Positions 5,886-14,181 are shown, counted from the stretch's first letter. The stretch: DNA of 24,264 nt from CAZEDK01 sp964511025 (GCA_964511025.1 CAZEDK010000031.1:1-24264); one strand, 5' to 3'. Numbers and translations: made by a program. The notes: generated by a model not told the origin, from the letters alone.

Positions 5886-6866
5886 TTACTCATCCTCTTT
5901 AAGAGTCAATGTTCTTGTAGCTAAAGCGTCTTTTACTTCCTTGAGTGCCTTTGCTCCAAAACCTCTTAAATTAGCAAGTTTATTTTCTGAACACTGCGTA
6001 AGCTGTTCAATGGAACCTATTCCTCCATTGATCAATGCATTTAATGCTCTAGGAGATAAACCAAGTAATTCTACAGGACTGTATTGTTCTTGTGATGGTT
6101 TATTTTCGAGTTTTTCAATTTCTTTTTGAGCTATTTTAGAAAAATCTTTTATAAAATCCTGTTCAGGAATTTCTTCTTTTTCTCTAAATACTTCAAAATA
6201 TGACCTCAGTAACTCAGCAGAGAATTTTAAAGCATCTTCTGGCGTGACAGCTCCATTTGTTTCAATTTCCAAAATCAGTGAATCTAAATTTGTTTGTCCT
6301 CCGACACGTGTTGGCTCAACATGATATTTTACTTTTTTAACAGGGGAAAAGAAAGTATCAATCGATATCAAAGTTGCATCAGCTCCTTCTCTAGGACTTG
6401 AGTTTGCCGGCACGTATCCAACACCTTTTTTTATCAAAATATCCATTTCCAAACTTGCCTTATCGTCTGTTAGATATGTAATATACATATCCGGATTAAG
6501 GATACTAATATCGCTATTGGTTTCAATGTTTTTTGCTAAGACCTCACCAACTTTATTTGCTTTCAATTTTACGGTAATAGGCTCTTTTGAAAGTTTTTTA
6601 ATGCTTAATGATTTAAGATTCAAAATTATATCAAGTACACTGTCTTTGACTCCTGGTATAGTTGTATATTCATGAGTAATCTTTGGCACTTTGATGCCTG
6701 CAACAGCTGCACCAGGTAATGAAGAAATAATTGTTCTTCGTAGAGCGTTTCCCAAAGTTGTACCATAGCCAGTCGGCAAAGGAGCTATAATAAATGTTGC
6801 ATTATTAGAACCATTTTTAGTGACCTTTATTTTTGGAACACCGATTTCTTCCTGGATAATATGCAT
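5886..6866 (-). CDS. rpoA: DNA-directed RNA polymerase subunit alpha
   Basis: Alpha dimerises to nucleate RNA polymerase assembly. The N-terminal domain carries TGYGTTLGNALRRTIISSLP at about 32-51 and KVKYHVEPTRVGG, which contact beta and beta-prime. After a linker near 245-265, the C-terminal domain has the helix-hairpin-helix pattern LLGLSPRALNALINGGIGSI and LANLRGFGAKALKEVKDAL, used for UP-element and activator contacts. 326 residues is full length. The order rpsD-rpoA-rplQ is standard. Confidence 0.98.
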   Translation of the reverse strand: MHIIQEEIGVPKIKVTKNGSNNATFIIAPLPTGYGTTLGNALRRTIISSLPGAAVAGIKVPKITHEYTTIPGVKDSVLDIILNLKSLSIKKLSKEPITVKLKANKVGEVLAKNIETNSDISILNPDMYITYLTDDKASLEMDILIKKGVGYVPANSSPREGADATLISIDTFFSPVKKVKYHVEPTRVGGQTNLDSLILEIETNGAVTPEDALKFSAELLRSYFEVFREKEEIPEQDFIKDFSKIAQKEIEKLENKPSQEQYSPVELLGLSPRALNALINGGIGSIEQLTQCSENKLANLRGFGAKALKEVKDALATRTLTLKEDE

Positions 6867-6897
6867 GGAAAGAATATAAAATTATATAATGAAACTA

Positions 6898-7521
6898 TTA
6901 TTTAGAGTAAAACTCTACAATAGGTTGGCTATTAATTGACTTCTCGAAGTCTTCCGATTTTGGAAGATCAATAACTTCTCCGCTACCTTTTTGGATATCT
7001 ACCTTAATCCATCTTGGTGGACGAATTTTCATGCTTTTTAGTGCCTCAAAAATTGCAGTTTTCTTAGCGCTACTTGTAAATTCAAATTTATCGCCAATTT
7101 TTACAATAAATGAACAGATGTCAACTTTCTGCCCATTGATTTCAAAGATACCGTGGTTAATATATTGTCTAGCTTGATTTCTTGATTTTGCTAGACCAGC
7201 CCGGTATACAACATTATCCAAACGTCTTTCTAATAATTGAAAGAAATTTTCACCCGTAATACCAGCTTTTCTTTCGGCCTTTTCAAAAGTCAATTTAAAC
7301 TGTTTTTCACTTAAACCAAAAGTATATCGAGCTTTTTGTTTCTCTCTCAATTGTTTTGCATATTCAGATTTTTTTGCAAAATGACCTTTCCCATGCTGAC
7401 CTGGCGGATACGGCTTGTTATTGTCTAAAGGACATTTAGACATACACCTTTCTCCTTTGAGGAAAAGTTTGGTTGAAACCTGTCTGCATCTACGGCATTT
7501 TGGACCTGTGTAACGTGACAT
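6898..7521 (-). CDS. rpsD: 30S ribosomal protein S4 (uS4), zinc-binding form
   Basis: Primary 16S rRNA binder that starts assembly of the 30S body and helps control decoding accuracy. Residues 9-30 hold four cysteines (C9, C12, C26, C30), the C+ type of S4 that can bind zinc. The S4 RNA-binding domain is visible at about 95-155 (LERRLDNVVYRAGLAKSRNQ, then ARQYINHGIFEINGQ). 207 residues, standard. It lies between rpsK and rpoA, as in the E. coli alpha operon. Confidence 0.97.
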   Translation of the reverse strand: MSRYTGPKCRRCRQVSTKLFLKGERCMSKCPLDNNKPYPPGQHGKGHFAKKSEYAKQLREKQKARYTFGLSEKQFKLTFEKAERKAGITGENFFQLLERRLDNVVYRAGLAKSRNQARQYINHGIFEINGQKVDICSFIVKIGDKFEFTSSAKKTAIFEALKSMKIRPPRWIKVDIQKGSGEVIDLPKSEDFEKSINSQPIVEFYSK

Positions 7522-7548
7522 TCTAAATAAATTGTAAAGTTTTAAAAT

Positions 7549-7941
7549 TTATACCCTTCTAACTCTTCTTTTGCGACAACCGTTGTGTGGAATTGGCGTT
7601 GCGTCAGTTATGCTCATAATATTTAATCCTTTTGAATTTAATCCTCTCATTGCCTGTTCTCTGCCTGGTCCTGCTCCTTTCAAAAATATATGTACCTTTT
7701 CCAAGCCAGACAAAATAGCGTTGTCGGCGGCTTTTTCTGCGGCTACCTGACCTGCATACGGGGTGGATTGTCGCGCACCTTTAAATCCACACGAACCTGC
7801 GCTTGCCCAAGTTACAGTAGCTCCATCGTTGTCTGTTATAGTAACAATAGTGTTATTAAATGTAGCACATATATACACTCTTCCCTCTGAGATCTGTCGT
7901 TTTTTCTTCTTTACTGTTTTTGTCTTTGCAGCTTTTGCCAT
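7549..7941 (-). CDS. rpsK: 30S ribosomal protein S11 (uS11)
   Basis: Platform protein of the small subunit near the E-site mRNA. Family signatures: VYICATFNNTIVTITDNDGA, WASAGSCGFKGARQSTPYAG, LKGAGPGREQAMRGL and the C-terminal ITDATPIPHNGCRKRRVRRV. 130 residues with a basic N-terminal tail, standard length. Gap of 12 nt after rpsM. Confidence 0.98.
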   Translation of the reverse strand: MAKAAKTKTVKKKKRQISEGRVYICATFNNTIVTITDNDGATVTWASAGSCGFKGARQSTPYAGQVAAEKAADNAILSGLEKVHIFLKGAGPGREQAMRGLNSKGLNIMSITDATPIPHNGCRKRRVRRV

Positions 7942-7953
7942 TATGAATAATTA

Positions 7954-8328
7954 TTATTTAGTTATTTTCTTTTTATTCGCAACAGTTACTTTTTTACCTC
8001 TTTTGGTTCTTGCGTTTGTTTTTGTTCTTTGACCTCTCACAGGCAATTTCATCTTATGCCTAAAGCCTCTATAACAACCAATATCCTGAAGTCTTTTGAT
8101 GTCCATACTGACTTTTCTTCGCAAATCACCCTCTGTTGTAAGCTTGGAAATATAGTCCCTTAATCTTTGTAGATCATTTTCTGACAGATCTTCAACCTTC
8201 TTATTCAAATCTACAGATAACTCTATAAGAATTTTTCTACTTAGCCTTCTGCCGACACCCATAATGTAGGTCAGGCCAACTTCAACCCGTTTATTCTTCG
8301 GAAGATTTGTTCCAGCTATACGAGCCAT
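7954..8328 (-). CDS. rpsM: 30S ribosomal protein S13 (uS13)
   Basis: Head protein that bridges to the large subunit and contacts P-site tRNA. It starts MARIAGTNLPKNKRVEVGLT, has the helix-two-turn-helix segment IMGVGRRLSRKIL, and the basic tail RGFRHKMKLPVRGQRTKTNA, RTKRGKK. 124 residues, standard. It follows rpmJ by 27 nt. Confidence 0.98.
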   Translation of the reverse strand: MARIAGTNLPKNKRVEVGLTYIMGVGRRLSRKILIELSVDLNKKVEDLSENDLQRLRDYISKLTTEGDLRRKVSMDIKRLQDIGCYRGFRHKMKLPVRGQRTKTNARTKRGKKVTVANKKKITK

Positions 8329-8355
8329 TTGTTTAGTTCTTAGTTTTTTAAATAC

Positions 8356-8469
8356 CTACCCCTGTCTTTGCTTGTGTCTAGGATTTTCACAAATAATCCT
8401 AACATCACCTTTTCTTTTTATTACCCTGCACTTATCACAGATTTTTTTTACAGAACTTTTTACTTTCAT
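8356..8469 (-). CDS. rpmJ: 50S ribosomal protein L36 (bL36), zinc-ribbon form
   Basis: A 37-residue protein beginning MKVKSSVKKICDKCRVIKRK and ending ENPRHKQRQG. C11, C14, C27 and H32 form the zinc ribbon of the C+ type of L36, a late-assembling large-subunit protein. The start is the ATG at 8467-8469 and the stop is TAG (8356-8358). It sits between infA and rpsM, its normal place, with 32 nt after infA. Confidence 0.97.
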   Translation of the reverse strand: MKVKSSVKKICDKCRVIKRKGDVRIICENPRHKQRQG

Positions 8470-8501
8470 ATTTCTATGTTATATTTTTGTAAAATTTGTA
8501 T

Positions 8502-8801
8502 TTATTTTTCGATAGAATCCTTTGTGGCAACCATATCCTCCATAGCTTCCACTGCGCCCTTCTTGTGTCTATACGTTATTCTTCCCTTGCTTAGATCATA
8601 AGGAGACATTTCAACTGTTACAGCATCTCCTGGTATGATTTTTATATAATGAACCCTCATTTTACCTGAGAGATAACATTCTATTTGAAATTTATCGTTA
8701 GGATTATTCTTGTCTGGAATCTCAACGGTAAATTTGGTATTTGGAAGACATTTAACTACTGTGCCAATTAGTTCTATAGCATCATCTTTGTTTTTACCCA
8801 T
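8502..8801 (-). CDS. infA: Translation initiation factor IF-1
   Basis: IF-1 binds the 30S A site during initiation. The OB-fold signature is clear: IELIGTVVKCLPNTKFTVEI, then LSGKMRVHYIKIIPGDAVTV, then MSPYDLSKGRITYRHK. At 99 residues it is longer than the usual 70-75. A segment DKNNPNDKFQIE is inserted in the loop between strands 2 and 3, and about 20 acidic residues (KGAVEAMEDMVATKDSIEK) follow the normal end. The C-terminal extension is unusual for bacterial IF-1. An 87-nt gap upstream holds a possible promoter. Confidence 0.95.
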   Translation of the reverse strand: MGKNKDDAIELIGTVVKCLPNTKFTVEIPDKNNPNDKFQIECYLSGKMRVHYIKIIPGDAVTVEMSPYDLSKGRITYRHKKGAVEAMEDMVATKDSIEK

Positions 8802-8829
8802 AACTTTTTAAGGCATTTAAAGCTCACGA

Positions 8830-8858
8830 ACTCTACAGGATATAAATCTACTATGCAA
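8830..8858 (-). promoter_or_regulatory. Candidate promoter upstream of infA
   Basis: On the minus strand TTGCAT (8853-8858) and TAGAGT (8830-8835) are separated by 17 bp in the 87-nt map-infA gap. The match to consensus is weak (3/6 and 4/6), but the gap is one of the few longer ones in the superoperon and the spacing equals that of the other candidates. Confidence 0.35.
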
Positions 8859-8888
8859 GACTTTTTTTATTGTTTTTTAAAATATATT

Positions 8889-9635
8889 TTAAAAAGTAAG
8901 TATTTCATATCCTGAGTTTGTTACGACGACTGTGTGTTCAAATTGAGACGCTAAACTACCATCTTTTGTGACAATGTTCCATCCATCTTGAAGAGTTTTT
9001 ATATGTGATGTTCCCATGGAAATTATGGGCTCAATAGCTATTGTCATTCCAGGCTTTAAACTGATGCCACTTTTTGATTTTCCATAATTATAAACCGTCG
9101 GTTCTTCATGTAGTTTTTCACCAATACCATGTCCGGTTAAATTTTTTATAATAAAATAAGCATTTTTTTCAACTAAATTTTGTATGGCATTACCTATATC
9201 ACCCGTTTTATTGCCTGGCTTCACCTGACTGATACCTGCATAGAGAGCTTTTTCATTTATTTCAATAAAATGTTTAATTTTGGGGTCTACTTTCCCTATT
9301 GCTATAGTGACTGCAGCATCTGTGTTATAACCTGCAAAAAGCACACCACAATCAACTGTTAATATATCACCATCTTGAATAACTCTGTCTGAAGGTATCG
9401 TGTGTACAACTTCTTCATTTATAGAGCTACAAATAGTTGCAGGGAAACCTCTGTACCCCTTAAATGCTGGTATCATGTCATGCTCAAGAATAATTTTTTC
9501 AGCAATCTTATCTAACTCCTTTGTCGTTAAACCTTTTTTAGCAATTTCTTTCATTGTTTTTAGTACTTTCGCTAAAACTTTGCCAGCTTTACGCATCTTT
9601 TGCAGTTGTGCTTCGTTTTTTAATTGAATAGTCAT
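8889..9635 (-). CDS. map: Methionine aminopeptidase, type I
   Basis: Removes the initiator methionine from nascent proteins. The five metal ligands of the pita-bread fold are all present: D95 and D106 (TVDCGV, NTDAAV), H169 (TGHGIG), E202 (AIEPI) and E233 (QFEHT), plus the substrate-binding H78 (VVHTIP). 248 residues, without an N-terminal extension, fits the type Ia class. The gene starts directly at the end of adk (no gap), giving the common secY-adk-map order. Confidence 0.97.
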   Translation of the reverse strand: MTIQLKNEAQLQKMRKAGKVLAKVLKTMKEIAKKGLTTKELDKIAEKIILEHDMIPAFKGYRGFPATICSSINEEVVHTIPSDRVIQDGDILTVDCGVLFAGYNTDAAVTIAIGKVDPKIKHFIEINEKALYAGISQVKPGNKTGDIGNAIQNLVEKNAYFIIKNLTGHGIGEKLHEEPTVYNYGKSKSGISLKPGMTIAIEPIISMGTSHIKTLQDGWNIVTKDGSLASQFEHTVVVTNSGYEILTF

Positions 9636-10190
9636 TTATTTCAAAAATACTGAATCTAATATAGCAAAAATATCCTTGGAAACATTTTCGATTGATTGTT
9701 CTCCATTTACTCTCTTTACAAGATGATCATTCTCATATTCTTCAATGACAGGTAAAGTTTCATTTTGATAAGTATCTAATCGTACTCTGATACTTTTTTC
9801 ATTATCGTCACTTCTAGCTCTTTTCAGTAGTCTTTGTATAGCTTCTTCCTTGTTCATATCAATAAAAATTCCCTTTAAGTTTCTATTATTTTTTTTCATT
9901 AACTTGTTAAAGCATTCTGCTTGTTCTTTGCTTCTTGGTATACCGTCAAAAATTATAGCACCTTGAGTTTTGTTTATAAAATTTTCTATTATTTCCATGA
10001 CAATTTCTGTGGGAACAAGATTGCCGGTTTCCATAATATCTCGCACTTTTTTAGCAAGAGTAGACTCTTCAAGTATTAATTGCCTCAATTCATTTCCTGT
10101 ATCAAAAACAGACAACTTATATCTTTTTGCTATCAGTTGTCCTTGTGTACCTTTTCCAGAGCCCTGCACGCCAAAGAGTATAATGTCCAT
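9636..10190 (-). CDS. adk: Adenylate kinase, short form
   Basis: Converts ATP + AMP to two ADP. The P-loop GVQGSGKGT (7-15), TGNELR (AMP site, 31-36), FDGIPRS (81-87) and the LID arginines around RARSDD (124-129) are visible. At 184 residues it is about 30 shorter than typical bacterial adenylate kinases, because the LID domain is reduced to a short loop between RAR and RVRLDTY; the zinc-finger LID is absent. Such short-LID forms resemble AK1-type enzymes. The gene lies 14 nt after secY and abuts map. Confidence 0.95.
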   Translation of the reverse strand: MDIILFGVQGSGKGTQGQLIAKRYKLSVFDTGNELRQLILEESTLAKKVRDIMETGNLVPTEIVMEIIENFINKTQGAIIFDGIPRSKEQAECFNKLMKKNNRNLKGIFIDMNKEEAIQRLLKRARSDDNEKSIRVRLDTYQNETLPVIEEYENDHLVKRVNGEQSIENVSKDIFAILDSVFLK

Positions 10191-10204
10191 AAGCAGTGTC
10201 AGTT

Positions 10205-11500
10205 TTAATACAGTTTTTTGTAATGATGTAGCATTAATTCTGTTTGTAATTGTCGTGCTAAATCCAAAACCACTGACACTATAATAAGTAAACCGGATCC
10301 GCTTATTAAAAGTGCACTAGCACCAAAACTAAACTCTGAAAATAATACCTGTATTAAGAGTGGCATGACTGCTATAAATGCTATTAACAATCCTCCATAT
10401 AAATTCATTGCATTTGAAACTTTTGCTATATACGCACTAGATTGTTTACCTGGTCTGATGCCAGGAATGAAACCTCCTCTTTTTTGAATATTTTCCGCTA
10501 CTTGATCAGGATCAAAAGTAACACTTACATAAAAAAATGTAAAAACAATAATCAGTGAAAAATATATGATTATATACAATGGATTAGTTTGCTGGAAGTT
10601 GTTCACAATAAAATTTGATACATTTTGCACCATTGGATTAGCGGAAGAATTTAAGATCTGAGCCAAAATTACAGGGAATGTCATAATAGAAACCGCAAAA
10701 ATAATTGGTATCATTCCTGCCTGATTTACTCTGATTGGAAGACTTGAATCAGCCATTGATCTTTTTTGGCTGCCATAAGTAATTGGAATCCTTCTAGCTG
10801 CCTCAGTAAACAACACTACAACTGTTATCAAAAACAAAGTAATGATACAAATGAGTGAAAAAGCAATAATGTTTTTTTGATTGCCTGTTGCAATTAATGT
10901 TAAATTTTGAGCTATTACTTGAGGCACTCCAGCAATAATAGATGTGAAAATTATTAATGAAATGCCATTGCCAATACCTTTTTCGCTGATCAATTCACCT
11001 AGCCAGACTAGTAATACAGTACCTGCTGCAGTTATTAACATTATTGGCAAAATAACAGATAATTTTGTCACATCAGATACTATTGGGACTGCTGATTGAG
11101 AATTCAGTAAAAGTATCATTCCATAAGACTGTAGAAAAGCTAAAGGAAAAGTTAAATATCTTGTGTATTTGTTGATAATTTGCTGTCCCTGCTGTCCTTC
11201 TTTTTTTATTGCCTCTAACTGTGGAACTACGACGGTTAAAAGTTGTATAATAATGGATGCATTAATATAAGGAGAAATTCCCATAAGTACTATTGAGAAA
11301 TTTTCCGCTGATCCTCCAGTAAGAACACTAAAAGCTCCTAAAATATTATTTTGAGAGAAAATTGCCGCAAGAGCTTCTCTGTTTATATTAGGGATGCCTA
11401 TGTGTGTCAGCAGTCTGTAACAGACAAGTACAGATATAGTAAAAATAATTTTTTTTCTTAAATCGGGAGCGTGCCAAATATTACTAATCGTTTTTAACAT
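10205..11500 (-). CDS. secY: Preprotein translocase subunit SecY
   Basis: Central pore of the Sec translocon in the cytoplasmic membrane. The start APDLRKKIIFTISVLVCYRL is typical, and GISPYINASIIIQLLTVVVP (plug/TM2 region), GIGNGISLIIF, RRIPITYGSQK, QAGMIPIIFAVSI and GIRPGKQS are family motifs. Ten hydrophobic segments can be counted across 431 residues. The usual place after rplO is kept (7-nt gap). Confidence 0.97.
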   Translation of the reverse strand: MLKTISNIWHAPDLRKKIIFTISVLVCYRLLTHIGIPNINREALAAIFSQNNILGAFSVLTGGSAENFSIVLMGISPYINASIIIQLLTVVVPQLEAIKKEGQQGQQIINKYTRYLTFPLAFLQSYGMILLLNSQSAVPIVSDVTKLSVILPIMLITAAGTVLLVWLGELISEKGIGNGISLIIFTSIIAGVPQVIAQNLTLIATGNQKNIIAFSLICIITLFLITVVVLFTEAARRIPITYGSQKRSMADSSLPIRVNQAGMIPIIFAVSIMTFPVILAQILNSSANPMVQNVSNFIVNNFQQTNPLYIIIYFSLIIVFTFFYVSVTFDPDQVAENIQKRGGFIPGIRPGKQSSAYIAKVSNAMNLYGGLLIAFIAVMPLLIQVLFSEFSFGASALLISGSGLLIIVSVVLDLARQLQTELMLHHYKKLY

Positions 11501-11507
11501 ATTTTAC

Positions 11508-11951
11508 TTAAATAATTTCTACAAATTCACAATTGTTTTTTTCTAAAGAAGCTTTTGCTTTGTTAGAAATTTTATCCAAATTAATTTTCAAATCTTTAGT
11601 TTCAAGTACTCCATCTGCTAATAATTTAATAGGTTTAGATATGTCACTTATAAGACCTTTTTTTGCGAGAATTAAAGCATCAATTTTTGATCCTTGTTCA
11701 AATGAATTTAAATCTTTTAAGTTAATTACTTGATATCCTGTTTTACAGTGATTTTTGAAGCCTTTCAATTTTGGAATTTTCTGTGAAAAAGGCATTTGAC
11801 CACCTTCAAAACCTGGTCTTCTTCTTCCGCCAGCTCTTGCGGTTTGTCCTTTCATGCCTTTACAAGAATAAGTTCCATGACCAGAACCGTCACCTCTACC
11901 TACTCTTTTTCGAGATTTTCTTGCTAATGGTTTTAGATCTTTAAGTTCCAT
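11508..11951 (-). CDS. rplO: 50S ribosomal protein L15 (uL15)
   Basis: Large-subunit protein that links several 23S rRNA domains. The glycine- and arginine-rich N-terminus RKRVGRGDGSGHGTYSCKGM is diagnostic, followed by GGRRRPGFEGGQMPFSQKIP. 147 residues. It comes straight after rpsE (15-nt gap); the rpmD gene normally found between them is missing. Confidence 0.97.
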   Translation of the reverse strand: MELKDLKPLARKSRKRVGRGDGSGHGTYSCKGMKGQTARAGGRRRPGFEGGQMPFSQKIPKLKGFKNHCKTGYQVINLKDLNSFEQGSKIDALILAKKGLISDISKPIKLLADGVLETKDLKINLDKISNKAKASLEKNNCEFVEII

Positions 11952-11966
11952 ATTTTTTCTTAAATA

Positions 11967-12566
11967 TTATTTAGTGTTATTATCGATTGTTATCTTTTTT
12001 GTAATTTCTTCAGACACCTCTTCTTTCTTCGATAATTCTTTTTGTGAATTTTCTTCTCGTTGTTCTGTCTTTTGTAGAGTTTTGATAAATGGGTTCTGTC
12101 TTAATTTAGAGAAAGCCAGCATGGTTGCTTTAGCATTATTAAGCTTGCTTGTAGAACCAAATCGTTTAGCTAATACATTTTTCACTCCAGCGATTTCTAA
12201 AACTTGTCTTATTGAAGATCCAGCTATAATTCCAGTACCAGCAGATGCTGGCATTATAAGTATTTTTGCACTTTTGTATTTTACTTTTATTTCGTGCGGG
12301 ATTGTACCATTCTGAATTGGAATTTCCATCAAATTTCTTTTTGCCTTATTTACTGCTTTTTGAATAGCACCGGTTACTTCATTCGATTTTCCCGTACCAA
12401 GTCCTACTTTGCCTTTTCTATTGCCTATTATCATCGTTGCTCTAAATTTCAGCTGTCTGCCTCCACGGGTAACTTTTGTTACTCTGGAAATGTCGACCAT
12501 TACTTCATCATATTCCTTCGGTGCATTTAATTTTGGTGATTTCTTATTTGATTTAGCTTTACTCAT
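11967..12566 (-). CDS. rpsE: 30S ribosomal protein S5 (uS5) with C-terminal extension
   Basis: S5 shapes the mRNA entry site and affects accuracy. The N-terminal domain has VTKVTRGGRQLKFRATMIIG, then NRKGKVGLGTGK. The C-terminal domain has MPASAGTGIIAGSSIRQVLE, then GVKNVLAKRFGS. Compared with the usual 165 or so residues it has about 30 extra charged C-terminal residues rich in Glu and Lys (for example SQKELSKKEEVSEEI). There is no rpmD after it. Confidence 0.97.
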   Translation of the reverse strand: MSKAKSNKKSPKLNAPKEYDEVMVDISRVTKVTRGGRQLKFRATMIIGNRKGKVGLGTGKSNEVTGAIQKAVNKAKRNLMEIPIQNGTIPHEIKVKYKSAKILIMPASAGTGIIAGSSIRQVLEIAGVKNVLAKRFGSTSKLNNAKATMLAFSKLRQNPFIKTLQKTEQREENSQKELSKKEEVSEEITKKITIDNNTK

Positions 12567-12593
12567 TATGTTGAATTTTTTAAATTAGAATGT

Positions 12594-12944
12594 TTAGAAT
12601 TTAAGACCATTTTCTCTTGCTCCATCAGCAAAAGCCTTTAGACGTCCTATATATTTGTAGCCATTTCTATCAAATACGCAAGCTTTAATATCTTTTTCTT
12701 TTGCTAAATCAGCTATTTTTTTACCAGCTTTCGATGCTTTTTCTAATTTCGTTCCATTTGCATCATCAACATCAGAACTTGCAGCTAATGTTTTTCCCAC
12801 TGTGTCATCTATTAATTGACCGTAAATAAATTTATTGCTTTTAAAAACCACTAATCTTGGGATGTCATTTGTACCAGAAATGGTAGCCCTAATTCTGAGA
12901 TGTCTTCTCTTGCGGTTAATAATTTTTTCTTGCGTTTTTCCCAT
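12594..12944 (-). CDS. rplR: 50S ribosomal protein L18 (uL18)
   Basis: Binds 5S rRNA with L5 in the central protuberance. Motifs: RRHLRIRATISGTNDIPRLV, FKSNKFIYGQLIDD, and the C-terminal DRNGYKYIGRLKAFADGARE with NGLKF. 116 residues, normal. It stands 16 nt after rplF. Confidence 0.97.
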   Translation of the reverse strand: MGKTQEKIINRKRRHLRIRATISGTNDIPRLVVFKSNKFIYGQLIDDTVGKTLAASSDVDDANGTKLEKASKAGKKIADLAKEKDIKACVFDRNGYKYIGRLKAFADGARENGLKF

Positions 12945-12960
12945 ATTAAAAATTAATTAT

Positions 12961-13506
12961 TTACTTAGCAGCTGATTTACCAGCTTTTCTGCGAATTTTT
13001 TCAGTTGAATATTTAATGCCTTTCCCTTTGTAAGGTTCAGGGCTTCTATACGCCCTAATCTGAGCAGCAACCTCTCCTACTTTTTGTTTATCAATGCCAC
13101 TTACGTGTATTATATTTTTCTTTTGCTCATCCATTGTCAGACCGACTCCATCAAGCGGAGTGTATACTACGGGATGAGAAAAACCTAGACTTAATTCTAT
13201 TGATTTTCCTTTCAAGGCTGCTCTATATCCTATACCATGTATTTCCAAAGATTTTGTAAATCCTTTTGAAACACCTTCAACCATATTTGATAGAATAGCC
13301 CTAGTCGTTCCATACATACTTTTTGCAAACTTCTCCTCATTTTCACATTTCACCTTTATGGTATTGTCTTCTGTGAGAATTTTTATAAATGGTTTGAGTT
13401 CAAACTGAAGCTCACCCTTAGGACCTTTAACAATAATTAAATTGTTATTGAAGGTTATATTAACTCCTTCAGGAATTTTTATCGATTGTGTTCCAATTCT
13501 GGACAT
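12961..13506 (-). CDS. rplF: 50S ribosomal protein L6 (uL6)
   Basis: Binds near the sarcin-ricin loop close to the factor-binding site. MSRIGTQSIKIPEGV at the start, SLGFSHPVVYTPLDGV in the middle and the signature RAYRSPEPYKGKGIKYSTEK near the end fit the two-domain L6 fold. 181 residues. It follows rpsH with a 23-nt AT-rich gap. Confidence 0.98.
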   Translation of the reverse strand: MSRIGTQSIKIPEGVNITFNNNLIIVKGPKGELQFELKPFIKILTEDNTIKVKCENEEKFAKSMYGTTRAILSNMVEGVSKGFTKSLEIHGIGYRAALKGKSIELSLGFSHPVVYTPLDGVGLTMDEQKKNIIHVSGIDKQKVGEVAAQIRAYRSPEPYKGKGIKYSTEKIRRKAGKSAAK

Positions 13507-13529
13507 TTATATGAAATTAAATTTTATTT

Positions 13530-13901
13530 TTAATAAATAGTACAAATCAATTCTCCACCCAGGTTTTTCTTTTTTGCCTCCTGTCCTATCATTACACCTT
13601 GCGAAGTAGATATAATGGATATTCCCATTCCATTTAAAACTCTTGGAATACTATTTCTATCAACATATATTCTTTGTCCCGGTTTACTTACTCTTTTCAG
13701 CGTGAGTTCCATTTTATTTGGATAAAATGTGACAGAAATATTTCTATCTTTGACGCTGTAATCTGCGATATATCTTGTTTTTTTCATGACCTCCGCCAAT
13801 GCTATTTTCATTTTTGATTTTGGTGCGCTGACTGCAGGCTGATTAGCTCTTTGCGCGTTACGCATTCTTGTGAGAAAGTCAGCAATTGGATCTGTTAACA
13901 T
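13530..13901 (-). CDS. rpsH: 30S ribosomal protein S8 (uS8)
   Basis: Binds helix 21 of 16S rRNA and, in E. coli, represses the spc operon. It begins MLTDPIADFLTRMRNAQRAN and ends with the signature MGISIISTSQGVMIGQEAKK, GGELICTIY. 123 residues, shorter than the usual 130. A 50-nt gap before its start contains two GC-rich hairpins, an exception among these short AT-rich gaps. Confidence 0.97.
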   Translation of the reverse strand: MLTDPIADFLTRMRNAQRANQPAVSAPKSKMKIALAEVMKKTRYIADYSVKDRNISVTFYPNKMELTLKRVSKPGQRIYVDRNSIPRVLNGMGISIISTSQGVMIGQEAKKKNLGGELICTIY

Positions 13902-13917
13902 TTTAAGTGATTTTAAA

Positions 13918-13939
13918 CCCCGAAGGGGAGCCTTTGGCT
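13918..13939 (-). promoter_or_regulatory. Two adjacent GC-rich hairpins between rpsN and rpsH
   Basis: In transcript order: AGCC-AAA-GGCU (13939-13929) followed at once by CCCC-UUC-GGGG (13928-13918), then UUUAAAAUC. These are two perfect 4-bp stems in an otherwise AT-only gap, 17 nt before the rpsH start. They could stabilise the 3' end of an upstream mRNA, act as a weak attenuator, or be a control site for S8; which of these is not shown. Confidence 0.5.
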
Positions 13940-13951
13940 TTCTAAATTATT

Positions 13952-14176
13952 TTACCAGGAAGATTTTGTTAAGCCAGGGATCAAACCCTTGGCTGCCAAA
14001 AATCTAAAACAAATTCTACATATTTGGAATTTCCTTATATACCCTCTGGACCTTCCACACAAATGACACCTATTGTAAATTCTTGTGCAAAATTTTACTT
14101 TTTTACCTGCTTTTTTTGCTTTTTGAGCATTGCTTTGAAGTCTAGACGTTTTGACCATTAAAGATTTCTTTGCCAT
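13952..14176 (-). CDS. rpsN: 30S ribosomal protein S14 (uS14), zinc-binding type
   Basis: Head protein of the 30S subunit. C37-x2-C40 and C53-x2-C56 form the zinc site of the short (type Z) S14, with RNRCHLCGRSRGYIRKFQIC-like context and the typical end GLIPGLTKSSW. At 74 residues it is about 13 longer than the standard 61, owing to a lysine-rich insertion near residues 11-28. It lies between rplE (5-nt gap) and rpsH. Confidence 0.95.
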   Translation of the reverse strand: MAKKSLMVKTSRLQSNAQKAKKAGKKVKFCTRIYNRCHLCGRSRGYIRKFQICRICFRFLAAKGLIPGLTKSSW

Positions 14177-14181
14177 GAAAA

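Noticed and set aside
7763..8032. Plus-strand open frame opposite rpsK and rpsM
   Set aside because: It is antisense to two highly conserved ribosomal genes and its product has no family pattern.
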